The notes: a model not told the origin generated them from the sequence alone. A stretch of 64,000 nucleotides of DNA from Acanthosepion lycidas (GCA_963932145.1 OZ010571.1:152594098-152658097); one strand, 5' to 3'; counted from the first letter of the stretch, positions 11,064 to 22,790 are shown. Made by a program: numbers and translations.

Positions 11064-11143
11064 TTAGGTTGTTGCAAAAATAATGTCGTTTTCTCACATA
11101 TGTTACTATGTGAGAAAACGACATTATTTTTGCACCAACCTAA
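11064..11143. mobile_element. 80-bp palindromic mariner-type MITE (MADE1-like)
   Basis: The element is an almost perfect inverted repeat: the left end ttaggttgttgcaaaaataa pairs with the right end ttatttttgcaccaacctaa, and the arms meet at a short central loop near 11098-11108. TA dinucleotides flank it (11062-11063 and 11144-11145), as expected for mariner insertion. The ends resemble the published primate MADE1/Hsmar1 termini (ttaggttggtgcaaaa). It would be mobilised by a transposase elsewhere; its ends differ from those of the mariner at 47928-49198. Confidence 0.85.
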
Positions 11144-11145
11144 TA

Positions 11146-11580
11146 ATTGCAAATATAGTGTCACGTGTCCATATTTTTTCTTCTTCCTATTTTGGCTATT
11201 TTCGTGAAATGGTTTATTTAATCAATGAACCCTTCCGCCATCTTCTCTACGCGAATACTTAAACTCATTGTTCTATTCTTCTTATTATACGCGTTTAGCA
11301 TATTTCTTTCACGTTCATTTTTTGGTTTGAAAATGCATCGTTTATCGTCTTTTTAAAAACGATGACAAAAAGTCAAAATGGTTGACGAGATGAAACTGTT
11401 AGGAATAAGTAAAGATATACACAGTCACACAAGCACACACTTACAGTCACATAAATCTTCAAAGGAGGATACTCACTCATTTCAAAACTTTTAAAAACAT
11501 TAAAAATCGGTACGGGTCCGACTTAGTACTCATTAATAGAATAAAATGTGAAGTAATCAGAACAAAAAGAAAAAAAAATG
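11146..11580. other. No gene seen
   Basis: AT-rich DNA with a short CA-rich stretch near 11420-11450. Confidence 0.4.
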
Positions 11581-11868
11581 TCAGTCAGTTATATGCCATG
11601 CGTAATACATGCTTAGGCGATCATGTATCTTTCAATATATGACCGACGAGGCAGATTTTTTCCATCAGTAGGTTGCCAATTCTTTCTGCGGTAGACCAGT
11701 TGCCATCCAAGGCTATAGAACCCGGTCTGTCCTGCTATTTATCCATAGCTAGAGGAGAAGAAGAGGATTCATACCTTTCCCAAAGGTATTAGCACGTAAG
11801 TGAATGTAATGGATTTGACTGTTATTTGAACTCGGCTCTCCGATTCCTCAATCTGAACCGCTTACTCC
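11581..11868 (-). mobile_element. tRNA-derived SINE, near full length (minus)
   Basis: On the minus strand it runs from a tRNA-like head (ggttcagattgaggaatcgg) through ttcacttacgtgctaatacc and agctatggataaatagcagg to the tail tacatgatcgcctaagcatg and ccatgcatataactgactga-like end. The head, body and tail order matches 15366-15652 and 18736-19021. Confidence 0.8.
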
Positions 11869-11869
11869 T

Positions 11870-12679
11870 TAGAATAAAGACTTAAATTAATATATGATAT
11901 CATCTTTAAAACTTCAGTTCATTATTTCGCTATTGTCTACAAAGTGGCATTGCTCTCTTGAAATTAGGTCTTCGAGTTTTTTGACATCAGCAACATGCTT
12001 ATTTCTAAATCCCACAGTGTTGAAATACAGTCCATTATTGCCATCTATGTCAACCATTATTTTCAAGGACTGAGATTTGCGTGTTTTGGTCGGGGAAGCG
12101 AGTGTTTCTGTATTTGGATTCTCTTCTGAGGACATCGTAACAATATTTTAGCACCCCCCCCCCCAAAAAAAAAACACCTCTCAAATCGCTGCTTCCTGCA
12201 CCTTTCCCTCAAGAAGCAAGTACCGGATATATTTTTGGGGGGTATTTCTGTCCTGCGCCAATGTACACTATTCATATCGATAAAAAACTTGTTTTATTGC
12301 ATTCGATCTCTCTGCAAATGAAACATCATTTTTCTGAATTATTAAAATATTTAGCGATGATGTCCGAACTAATTTCTCTTGTTATTACTTGATACAAGTT
12401 AACCTTTTTTTTTTTTTACTTTATAATTATGTTTTACCGGGTTTTTAATCTTCACATTTGAATACTTAACACCTTTAAAAAAAATTCACTCTGCTTTGGT
12501 TTATCCACCAATTTGTGGTCAGCGTTTGTTGATCTGTCCTTAGAGTCTAGGTGACTGCGTACACTAATATGGGTTTGATTGTTTGATAATGGCCGACTGA
12601 GTTCGACAACAAATTTCTTTCTTATGTGCACATAACTGGAATTTCATAAATAAACAGAACAGCACACAAATCACACATT

Positions 12680-12680
<1 letters not shown>
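11870..12680. other. No gene seen
   Basis: The minus-strand frames at 11914-12135 and 12063-12275 overlap each other and a C/A homopolymer block (12150-12175). No motif supports either. Otherwise AT-rich. Confidence 0.35.
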
Positions 12681-12682
<2 letters not shown>

Positions 12683-12717
<35 letters not shown>

Positions 12718-12920
12718 CCCACTTATTCTTCCCGTTTTCTCTCTTTATTACTTCTTTTCATTTACAAATGATGAAATATCCCCCTCTTCCACCTCTCAGG
12801 GATCAGCTTTCCATGTTTTTGTTTGCTAATGGTTTTCTTTACTTTAAAAAAGATGTCTTCAGTTTATAGGTTATCATTTTTCTATTTATCTGTCTCTGAT
12901 GTTCATCTCTTTACATCAAA

Positions 12921-12976
<56 letters not shown>

Positions 12977-12986
12977 CGTCTGCTCG

Positions 12987-13020
<34 letters not shown>

Positions 13021-13138
13021 ATAAATAAAAGTTCAACGGACTTATCTTTCCGACATCAAGTTTCTCAGATACACCGCTCATCAGGATAAACTAATTCTAT
13101 TTGTTAGGCCTTAAAGATGCCTGTCTGTCTAGATAGTG

Positions 13139-13219
<81 letters not shown>
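12683..13219. repeat. Microsatellite cluster: (AG)n, (TATC)n, (TA)n-(GA)n
   Basis: (AG)n at 12683-12715. (TATC)n at 12923-13020, interrupted at about 12975-12987. (TA)n at 13140-13188 running directly into (GA)n at 13189-13219. The YI- and LS-repeat proteins that these tracts encode in open frames are artefacts. Confidence 0.95.
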
Positions 13220-13222
<3 letters not shown>

Positions 13223-14262
13223 GGAATTTCCAAACTTCGTCCTTCGGCAAGAAATTATTCTGAATCTTTACTTCGAGCACTTTCCATTATGAACACTTAC
13301 AGGTACAAAATAAATCTTAAATGATCGCCTACGTCCTGAAGAAAATGCCTCTTCTTTCGTGTATGCAAGTTTGAATTATTGTCATTGACGTAAGACCAAG
13401 GCTGTCGAGAGACTAATTTAGACCGAGACTGTTTTAGAACATACTCACTAGTTATTATCACCAAAAGCTGTAATTTTAATTCTTTATGTTTAAAGATCAT
13501 GAATAGATTGTATAAAATGTCGTATGAACAGCTTACAATTGGGCCTTCATTCTTTTCCATATTCTTCTCGAGCGCACAATTTGTAAAGTTCAAAGTTAAT
13601 ATTTCAACCGAGTTCCGATTCTATAATGATTCGACCTAAGACTACCAAGCGATCTTGTGACATGTTGGCTCTCAGATAGTTCCTTACCAGCGGTCTGTTG
13701 CAGATATAGTTGCAAGCATCATATGCCAAATTCAGAAGGATAATAGAAAAATTCGGGTCGATGAATTCCAAACTGTAGTCTTGTATTTGGCTGATTAAAT
13801 TATTGGGTTTAAGTTGTAACTTCCTTAAATCGCCAGGTTGTATAATATTGTTCAAGTCGATTAATTCCTTTCAAATAATTCTTTGTCATTGCATCGTAGT
13901 TTTCTGCAGATGACATGAACTTGAGATCAAATAATTTCCGATATGTGGTTAAAGGAATAAAGGATTATCAGCAATTCTTTTTTTATGCTTCCGATCTACT
14001 TCTACTGCTATCAATGGCAGAATTAACAATGACATCAAAAATAGATGTCTGGAATAATAGTTCTGCATATTTGCTAGAATAATTTATCTGGCTTTCATCA
14101 ATAAGACTCAAAAATGATTTCGGTTTTTCTAGATACCCCCAAAATCTAGCGCATTTTTAAAACGCAAAAAAAAAAAATCCCTAGACTTTAAAAATTAAGC
14201 AAAAGTTAAAGAATTCGGTATCTGTCTATATTTCAGAAATGAGTTATTATGTACGCTATCTA
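13220..14262. other. Unassigned DNA with two unsupported minus-strand frames
   Basis: Minus-strand frames at 13297-13593 (98 codons) and 13604-13855 (83 codons) show mixed composition but no motif I recognise, and lie among repeats. They may be traces of an old element; no function is assigned. Confidence 0.3.
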
Positions 14263-14612
14263 CATTATTCGGACTATTGTCCTCATCTTTGTGGCCATAT
14301 TTATTACGACGTCAACGTCAAGGACACATGGCACAATGGATAAAGGCGTTAGTTAATCCAGCAACAGGACTCAAAGAGTGCGAGTTCAATATCTGGTTAA
14401 GGCAGTGAAGAACTTGGAGAGGGGAACTAACAGGAGATAACTGATAACTAGCATCCATTAGACGTGGAACAAGAGCAGTCTACCCCAGTGAGCGAAATAA
14501 AGGGTTCAGTTCGACATTCCAACCACCTGAAGAAGGCCGGAGCGTACAACGGCCGAAACGTTGTAATAAATATGATGATAAAAATGAGGACAATAGTCCG
14601 AATAATGTAAAT
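14263..14612 (+). mobile_element. SINE-like element with inverted terminal arms and ribozyme-like tail
   Basis: The left arm tattcggactattgtcctca (about 14268) is the reverse complement of the right arm tgaggacaatagtccgaata (about 14586-14605); arms extend about 48 bp each. Inside is a tRNA-like head: A-box-like gcacaatggataaaggcg (14332-14349) and B-box-like gagtgcgagttcaatatc (14375-14392). The 3' region carries cacctgaagaaggccgg and cggccgaaacgttg (about 14525-14563), with CTGAAGA and GAAA spaced as in a hammerhead core. Related copies lie at 9.05-9.63 kb and a tail at about 54.7-54.8 kb. It is non-coding and presumably copied in trans. Confidence 0.7.
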
Positions 14613-14614
14613 AG

Positions 14615-15365
14615 TCAAAGAATTATCAGATTTTATTGAAATTTTCAGCATTTATTTATTCATGAATCAACATTATATATATACACATACATATATATAT
14701 ATTTTTTTGGAAGTATTTTTTCAAGTCAACTTTACTAAACTCGTGGTGAAATTTGTATGTTTCTAATTTTTAATTTTTTATAAATCTAAATTCCTGAAAG
14801 TGCTATATCATTAAAATATATTTAATATTGACTGTAAGCACATCGAAAATATTGTGCTAAATATTAAGAAATTATATTTGAAAATTATATTTTTTGTGGA
14901 GAGTTACCGAGATACAGTAGGATTTTAAGAATCTTTCACGTCTTGATTGTTGCTGAAAAACTTGATATAAAATAAAGACGTTTGAAGAATCAAAAAATGT
15001 AAACTTTAATGTTATTTTTAAGTGTGAAGATATTCTAAATAATTTTATCTATTTTTTTAATTGTACAATTGTTTGTTTTTTAGTCTATGGATAAAATAAC
15101 AAATAAAATTTCAAATTATGGCCCTTGATATAAAAAATAACAACTCTTGTCATGACTACCAACAAATATTGATTTTTTTAAACTAATCTGCTTAAGCTGA
15201 TGTTGTCTGTTTAATAAGTTTTAATGTAATTCTAATAATGTTAGAAATTCGGTAAAGATAAGTCACTTGATTAAGAGAGTGTAACGGGCCCGAAAAATAT
15301 TTCCATTAAGTTTTCTAATCGATGAGCTTCCATATTTTAGCGCGAATATTTAAAAGCAGTCGTGA
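14615..15365. other. AT-rich DNA, no gene seen
   Basis: Very AT-rich with a few short TA runs; no coding frame over 60 codons and no recognised repeat. Confidence 0.5.
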
Positions 15366-15652
15366 GGCAAGGTGGAATAATGGTTACCGGCTCGGATTGC
15401 GGAATAGGAGATCCAAGTTCAAATTATAGTCGAATCTATTATATTCACTTACGTACTTGGGAAAGGTAAGAATTTCTTTTTCTCCCCGCCAGCTGTGGGT
15501 AAATAGTAGGACAAACCGGGTTCTATAGCTTTGGATGGTATACTGCAGAAAAGAAATGGCAACCTACTGCGAGAAAAAATCTGCCTCGTCAGTCACGTCG
15601 AAAGATACATGATCGCCTAAGCGTGTATCACGCATGGCATATGACTGACTGA
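15366..15652 (+). mobile_element. tRNA-derived SINE, full length
   Basis: The head gcaaggtggaataatggtta carries an A-box-like segment. A B-box-like ccaagttcaaattatagtcg follows, then cattcacttacgtacttggg, the body agctgtgggtaaatagtagg and the tail tacatgatcgcctaagcgtg ending gcatatgactgactga. The tail recurs in other copies and separately at 24340-24400 (minus), suggesting it derives from a partner LINE. Confidence 0.85.
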
Positions 15653-16605
15653 ATGGGGTTGTAAGATTAGTTATTTTAACTTAACGTTTTGACAAGTGTG
15701 GACAAAACCCTTTGGGGAAAATGTATGTTGCAAAAAGTAATAATTTTACAAAACCTTATTAAATAATCCTTAAATTTAGTATTTACTTCGAAACAAATTT
15801 ATCAAACAGATATTGGATTTTTAAAAAGAATTTAAAATGTTTTAATTTCTCTTTTGCTGGCTTCAATCAAATTCCCTAATCGATAGGCGGTAACTGTTTT
15901 TACTTTTTAAAGTTGTTTAAGATGGTAAAATATTTTTCTTTTATTTCGCATTAACTTTTAAATAAAACCACAATTTAACTTCAAACAAGACATTTAAATT
16001 GTTTGAAATTAAAGTTTTTTTTTAAAGAAATGTACGCAGATTTTTATTCATTTGATTGTCATTTGTTTCAATTTACAGATTTAGTGATATGTTTTGATTC
16101 AGTGTTATCGCAGTTTCTGTTGATTTCTTACAATCAGTTAAAAACTGTCTGCTTGAATTAACAACAGTGACATCACTTTTATTTCTAGCCTTGTTTCCAC
16201 TGAGCCTGAGTCTCTACTCCCAGTTCTACATTCAGGATTGTCCAAAAGGAAAATAAGCTAGTGGATTAAAACATCGCTTCATTGATGGCATAGTAATTGT
16301 GATTCCAATACATGGACTGGGCAGTATAGAATTAAAACAACGCAGTAATTGTTCAGTACTAAAAACAGAACAAGACGAGATATCCCTAGACATGGAGAGC
16401 GGAACGAGCACAAGCTATCCCCATAAATTAAATAAATTCAGAAGAAATTCCGTAAAGGCTAGCCGGGCTAAAAACATCTGAAGAAGAACGGAGAACCCAA
16501 CGACAGAATCAACAACAAATATTATATTAGTCGGACTATAAGTGACGTAAATATTATTGAACATTAGTATTGGTATTATTTGAACTTTCAGTGAATATTG
16601 TAGGA
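15653..16605. other. AT-rich DNA, no gene seen
   Basis: No recognised motif. The 60-codon frame at 16299-16481 has normal composition but no recognisable domain and no visible splice or promoter context. Confidence 0.4.
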
Positions 16606-16625
16606 TTCTTCTTCTTCTTCTTCTT

Positions 16626-16695
<70 letters not shown>

Positions 16696-16696
16696 G
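16606..16696 (+). repeat. (TTC)n-(TTA)n microsatellite
   Basis: A TTC run (about 16606-16655) passes directly into TTA (to about 16695) and abuts a SINE head. The Asn- and Lys-repeat frame on the minus strand is an artefact. Confidence 0.95.
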
Positions 16697-16880
16697 TATA
16701 GTAATGGATAGCGGCTTGGATTGAGGAATCGGAGAGCCGAGTTCGAATTCCAGTCGAATCCATTACATTCACTTACGTGCTAATACCCTTGGGAAAGGCG
16801 TGAATCCTCTTCTTCTCCCTCCAGCTATGGGTAAATAGCAGGACAGACTGGGTTCTATAACCTCGGATGACAACTGGTCT
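16697..16880 (+). mobile_element. tRNA-derived SINE, 3'-replaced copy
   Basis: Head and body match the 15.4 kb copy (aatggatagcggcttggatt, gttcgaattccagtcgaatc, cacttacgtgctaatac, agctatgggtaaatagcagg, ggatgacaactggtc). After about 16880 the usual tail is replaced by unrelated, GC-richer sequence. Confidence 0.8.
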
Positions 16881-17150
16881 AGAAGAAGGACAACTCTGTA
16901 TTCAAACCCGGAGTAGAACCCCTAAGGCGAATGGAAGGCACTTTGTGCTACCTTCTGGCAACTCCTGCAGCTGCGCTGGTACAAAACTGTATTGGTTTAT
17001 CCTCTCCTTTGGATTCTGCTAGCAAGGCTGAGAGGAGGAACTAGACGTTTGGGCAGCCTTAGTTGTCCATATATCCCGACCAGGCTCTTAGCGCACCATG
17101 CTACTCCATCGTCAATCGAGACTGACGGATGCTGACGACGACAACGATTA
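16881..17150 (+). repeat. GC-richer repeat downstream of SINE
   Basis: The sequence after the SINE body (tagaagaaggacaactctgt, ggcgaatggaaggcactttg, atcgtcaatcgagactgacg) differs from the standard tail. It may be the 3' part of a second SINE subfamily. A short related piece is at 1005-1050. It ends in an imperfect (GAC/ATT) triplet run. Confidence 0.5.
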
Positions 17151-18735
17151 TTATTATAAATAAATAAAGATAAAATTTAAAATAATAATAATAAGATTAT
17201 AAATAAAATAAAATAAAACAATAACATAAAATGTTGTACAAAATAAATTAAATAAAAATTAACAATAATAAAAACTCTCCCAGCACGCAACAAAAAACTC
17301 TTCCTAGCCGGAAATACAGACATCCCACCAAAAGACGTTAAATTCAATCTCTTCACCACGAAGCTTAGTACGGGCAAAACGTGTCCGACTTCTCTCTGTG
17401 ATATGGCTTGTAATACTACGGAATAAATTCTCTCTTTTATCACATGTACTATAAAACAATTGTAACCTAAAAATACACACATTAATACACACAAAAAATA
17501 TAAATAAATTGTATGAAATTAACATACAATTTACCATGCTTTTCCTTTTATTTGTGTACGTTTTATTTTCTGTCAAGTGAACACAAGGCTTATTTCTGCT
17601 GTTATGATTTGAGTGAATTCACAATAGCATCACTTTCAAAATGAAATCAAAGCAAAAAGAAGTTCGCTTTTTGTTTCAGTAGAATAATAATGCACTTGCA
17701 ATCTTTCTTCTTTTTTCCTTGACGTCCCTCTCACTGGCTTCAAATATAGGAATCCAATGGGACACAGTTCAACTAATCAAAAGAAGTTACCATTGAGAAA
17801 TCCTATATTTTGTCATCCAATAAAATCCCATCGATAAAATACCGCCAAAATAGTTAGAATTGTAGAATGTATAATCGTATAGGTTTTTTTTTTTCAATAC
17901 TCATTTTTGAGAAAAGTGTATTATTCTGAAGTCCAAACGGTTTGTGTGAAAATTTTTGCATTTTTATGGCGTCTTAGGCTCAAGCGGTTGATACCGCCAA
18001 AATTTTTTAATTTATTGCGGATTCATTTTTTTCGAATACGTGGAGAAGTGTTTTATATATAGTGGCTAATGAGAAACGAGTTTATCAGACCCTTGTGAAA
18101 TTCTGGCCAGAGTCGGCATGACCCGGCTTTTTCAATAAAAAGGACTGTTATGATCGGATAAGATGGGAAGGAAAGAAAAGAATGAGCCATTGACAAGGAC
18201 GGAATTAGCGGAAGAGAAAGAATGCGTTTTGTGCTTACGCTTCAAAGGGGGCTGCTCCAGACGTAGGAAGTCATAGATCAACACGAGGAAAGATTTCTAC
18301 CCCAGAACTGAAATTCCTTTCTAAGCCTTCCGTACAAGATTTCACACCGAAGAACATCCGTGCGAGTTTTGGAGCAAAGTTCAAACGGCTCTCGAGAAAA
18401 CAACTTGAAAACACGAACACCTTCGAGCTGAAACGTCCCGTTTGAATATTTTATGATCATAGGTCGGTGCATTTTTAAATTTCTGCTTTGTGCAATTTTG
18501 TTACGGCTTACTTTAAGTTTTTCCCTTTTTTCTATTTTTAAAGGGTTTAATTTTTTGTATTTGAATCCGTGTCTTTATCAAACAAAGTGTAACAAATCTT
18601 TTGCTTGTTTCTGTGGGTAATCCCTTTTTTGTTACCTCAGAAAATTGTTATCCCGGCTGAAATAGGCACACAAAACGAAATTTTTGTGCAACCCTTGAAC
18701 CCTTTTCTCATTTGTAAATTGTATAATAAATAGCA
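17150..18735. other. AT-rich DNA, no gene seen
   Basis: Overlapping minus-strand frames at 17177-17494 and 17304-17576 are in low-complexity AT-rich DNA. 18145-18480 is less AT-biased but without a recognised motif. No gene is supported. Confidence 0.35.
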
Positions 18736-19021
18736 AAGGCAGGGTGGAGTAATGGATAACATTTCGGACAAAGGATTCGGAGAGCCGAGTTCGAATTCCA
18801 GATGAATCCATTACATTCTAATACCCTTGGGAAAGGTTTAAATCCTCTTCTTCGAACTATGGGTAAATAGCAGAATAGACTGGGTTCTATAGCCTTGGAT
18901 GGCAACTGGTCTACTACAGAAAAAAATGGCAACCTACTGCGGGAAAAATTCTGCCTTATGTATCGAAAGATACATGATCGCCTAAGTTTGTATCACGCAT
19001 GGCACATAACTGACTGATTGA
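18736..19021 (+). mobile_element. tRNA-derived SINE, full length
   Basis: Head aggcagggtggagtaatgga, B-box gagttcgaattccag (about 18786-18800), a body with actatgggtaaatagcagaa, and the tail atacatgatcgcctaag ending cataactgactga. It lacks the cattcacttacgtg block found in the 15.4 kb copy (a deletion at about 18818). Confidence 0.85.
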
Positions 19022-19684
19022 AAATTAATGTTTTTCCATTTTAAAATTTTACGCAGTGGTTGTCTTGTTTCTTAATTTTGCGTCTATTATCGTGAGTTGC
19101 TGTTTCTACCCACGAAGTTTTGTGTCTGGCACAAGAACATGGAGTTGGGAGCAAAGTAAAATTTTTATCATTTTCTTCTGTGGAGATCAGCTTAACCTAA
19201 TCCCTCCGGATATTCGACATGGAAGCCTTTTTCTTTACACACGCTTTCACACATATACACATAGATTATAACTTACATGCGCACATGTACATCAAATACT
19301 TCGTGTCAACGCAATTTTGAAAAATCATCGAAATGCTATTTTAAAATTAAAATAAAAGAATATTGTTCCTGTGTTCTATCCTCTTATATTCTACATTTAC
19401 TTTGCTTAAAATCCAAATTTGCGTAATATTTATCCCTAAAAAAGATTTTTTTTTCAGCATGTCCCCCAATCTAATCGACACTGTGTAAAACTAAAAGAAG
19501 ATAAGATTAAATTTGTCACACTTTACATGTAAGTTGATTGACATTTGACAGAACAAAATGGTGGTTTGTACAATGATATGTCATCATATCTTAAAAGCAG
19601 ACATTTTAACTATATAAGAATGTCAAAAGCGGTTTCTTTTTTTATCAAAGGCCATTGTAGACGGTGGATGAGCGTCTTTTATCT

Positions 19685-19688
<4 letters not shown>
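19022..19688. other. No gene seen
   Basis: AT-rich DNA; the 71-codon frame at 19056-19271 shows no recognisable motif. Confidence 0.35.

Positions 19689-19689
<1 letters not shown>

Positions 19690-19752
<63 letters not shown>
19690..19752. repeat. (TA)n microsatellite
   Basis: Uninterrupted TA for about 62 bp. Confidence 0.98.
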
Positions 19753-19754
<2 letters not shown>

Positions 19755-20097
19755 TTGAAACCTAACCTGAACCAAATAAACTATGAAATCTCAACAAATA
19801 TTCTTAAATGCCTATAATTGATAACAGAAGCCATTGGTTTATACCAACGGCTTCCCATACTTAATACCTCTTGTTTTCACTCTCGTGTGATCATGTGTGA
19901 CGTCACGAGCTGGGGTGCGATTTTCGTTACCGCGTCTCGTATACACGAGTTTGCCGTTGCTTGGAAATCTTTCATGCAACAAAAACAAACTATCATTATT
20001 GTTTTGTCCGTGTATTGTTTAATGTATTGAAATGTAATTGCCATCTTTGATAATGGCTTATGTAAGCTGAAAGCTTAGATAGGATTAAAAAACATGT

Positions 20098-20221
20098 ATC
20101 AATATGGTGATTTGCTTTCGTCTTTCAATGATAATATTATCAAGCTTATCAGACAATATGAAAGGAATTTACTTAAAATAAATAGACAAAACTTGTCTAG
20201 ATTATTTAATGAAACGTGCAT

Positions 20222-20225
<4 letters not shown>
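20098..20225 (+). other. Conserved coding-like module ending in (TA)n, copy 1
   Basis: The frame starting at 20094 reads KLIRQYERNLLKINRQNLS then RLFNETC directly before the TA tract. The reverse-strand module at 53252-53450 gives [19 protein letters not shown] then ELFNETC in the same position relative to its TA tract. Amino-acid conservation between the two copies argues that this was part of a coding mobile element. The family is not recognised. Confidence 0.55.

Positions 20226-20285
<60 letters not shown>
20225..20285. repeat. (TA)n microsatellite
   Basis: About 60 bp of TA, directly after the conserved module. Confidence 0.98.
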
Positions 20286-20288
<3 letters not shown>

Positions 20289-22100
20289 TGATAAAAAGTA
20301 TAGTTTTAAGAGCTGCTACATTTATGGGTAAAAGTGCTCAATATCAGGGATAGAGTGTATGTCAATATAAAAGTGAACACTGTGTTCAACATCGAGCGGT
20401 GACAAATAGAGAAAAACAGTGATGTATTCGGTGTGAGCCAACGACTCTAATAATTAAAAAAAAAAAAAAAAAAACACTTTCTGTTCTATGGTCGTCGGAT
20501 CTGATAGGTAATTTAATCTATTGCCCCTCAAAAATTCCCAACGCATTTTCCTTTACACAGTTCATTTCAACTGGAAGAAGCTGAACCTACAGACGTCACG
20601 CCGGCGAAAAGCGTCGTTAAACCGCTTTTCCATTTTCCCTCATTATCTTCACAAATACAGCGCTCGTCTGTTTGCATTCATTAAACGGTATATTTATATA
20701 CGCTAGATAAAAATAAAAAAAAACGCCAATTATTGACTCCAAACACATTGCATACTTGATTTATACTGAAAACGTTATAACTTGACAACATTTAAATTGT
20801 TGGTCAATTTTTTAATATGAAGTACACTTTGTTTACAAAAATCTTGTCGATTTTAAACGCGTTAAACTTCAATAATTTACATTACTACGTGTTTTTAAGG
20901 CGTTCATGATCTCGTCGTCGTTGTCGTCGTCGGCATTCGCTCATATCCGGGCATCGGGATCGTCATCCTGTCTCTCTACTCCCTTCCTCCCCTCTGGTGG
21001 CGGTGGCGGTGGCAGAGATAGCTGTGAATCAAAGAGAGTTTGACGAGGCCATTCGCAGGAATTTGATTTTGGTGGACAAATCTGCGCGACGGAGAAATGA
21101 AAATATTGGAATATTAATCTTCATCGATAATCTTAAAGAGACAAATAGTTGTAAATATTGAAGTATAATTTGTACCCGCGTAAATAAAGGCGTGACAAAA
21201 GCTGGATGTTATTCTCTTTAGTTATGTGGTCACATAACTCTACAGCAGTCACGTGAAGAAAGCAACGCCAAATTTAAACAGTATCTCATCCGACGATACG
21301 GCGAACATGACTGGATTCTTGGCCAGTGACCCGGTGGCCTCCTAAATATGACTCCTCTACTCACGTTGTGTTCAGATAAGATTTGAAGTTCACAGTTGAG
21401 ACCTTAGCCATCTACATTTCACACAAAACTATAATTGACGGATGCCCGAGACTGATAGCCAGAGAACGTACCTATCTTGAAAATCAGTATTCAAAATCCC
21501 AACTTTTTATATAAGCTCAAACCAGCGCCCCAGATAGGAAACACAACTCTGTAATCTACAAGACAGACTCCGTTTGTATTGTGCTTTCACGTATCTGCAA
21601 CTGTGTATGTATGTATGTGTGTATGTATGTATGTGTGTATGTATGTATGTATGTATCTATGTAGAAAATTTCGTAGATGTCATTAAGGTGCAAAGCGTCA
21701 TGTGACGTCACGGGATTTCAAGGCAGGCTTGCTAAGAGTAGAAGTAGCAGTCGGTACTTTTGTTTGTTGTTCGCTCGCCATTTTGGATCGAAGATATTTC
21801 ATTAGTTTGAATAGAAATCGATGTCTTTCTCATCAAGAAGAAATGCACAGTGGGTAGGGCTGGAGAAAGAAGTCAACATTTTACTTAGTCCTGTTTTTTT
21901 ATTGACACCTCTCAGGGAAGGGGTTAGGGTTAGGGCTGGACGTCTGACCTAAGTGACCTCTTCATTTATTCGGACATTGAATTTGTTTTCGCGCTTTCAA
22001 TCACGACTTCATTCTCGTTTCCTTTTTCTTTATTGCTCTCTCTGTCTTATTTCTTCTGTTTACGCTTTTGACTAATTCTTGTCACTGTGTCACACTTTTA
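20286..22100. other. Mixed unique-looking DNA; GC-richer island at 20.9-21.1 kb
   Basis: Mostly AT-rich. 20905-21085 is GC-richer, with CGT/GTC and GGTGGC triplet runs, and on the minus strand has an open frame after a splice-acceptor-like tctccgtcgcgcag; this is weak support for an exon. (TATG)n lies at 21604-21660. A full CRE palindrome gtgacgtcac lies at about 21701-21710. A short gttagggttaggg run at about 21917-21929 is too short to be telomeric. Confidence 0.35.
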
Positions 22101-22790
22101 CAACTTTAGCCCACCACGTCATATCATTTTGGAATCAGGCCAACTCAATGAGTAAATTAAAAATTAATATCATTCCGGTCTGAATACGGAGCCGCAATCC
22201 TGAAATTTTAGATTCCCAAGTTTTCAGTACTACAATTGTTTTGGGGTTCCACTATATTGTTAAACACATGAAAGGGACACAACTCTCTAGCTTTCAATAG
22301 CTCATGTTCAAATGAAAAAATTACTGTTCTAAAATAACAAAGTTTCAAAATAAAATTGTCAGTGTTTTCAACTATACTTCTAGAGGCCGGAGCCCAACAT
22401 ATCATATCATTTTGGAATCAGGCCAACTCCGTTAGCAAATTAAAAACATTTCGGGACAGATCCGGACCCGCAGTCCTGAAATTTTTTTATTTGTTATTTT
22501 TTGCGACGAACCTTTATGTACGATAACAATTTTCATAATTGGAATTAAATTTTGGAATAATCGGAATTAATTTCAAAATCCAGCAAAAGTCACCCATGAG
22601 ATAGAAAATAATTGTTTGTACAGAAAGTAAGGACCAACGTACATCAACATTCTTTAAATTATATAGCGGCAGAAGAAATACTGTTGGAGTTTTATCAGGT
22701 AAGCTTAAATATTAATGCAATACTTAAATGCAGCAATCACTTTTGAGTTCTTCTGTAGTTTATTGTTGATTATCGCACTACTCCTCCCTA
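22100..22790 (-). repeat. Unclassified dispersed repeat, copy A (inverted relative to 42.5-42.97 kb)
   Basis: Read on the minus strand, this contains caataaactacagaagaact then caaaagtgattgctgcattt, a block with gggtgacttttgctgga, and gaacatgagctattgaaagc followed by tagagagttgtgtcccttt. The same blocks in the same order occur on the plus strand at 42565-42960. A 100-bp direct repeat (tcatatcattttggaatcag and caggccaactc) also lies inside, at about 22110 and 22400. There is no long ORF. Confidence 0.7.

Noticed and set aside
12823..13324. Frames containing LSIY and YI/ER repeats
   Set aside because: Translated (TATC)n, (TA)n and (GA)n microsatellites.
21905..21935. Telomere-like gttagggttaggg
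   Set aside because: Only two units, surrounded by ordinary sequence; no evidence of an interstitial telomere.
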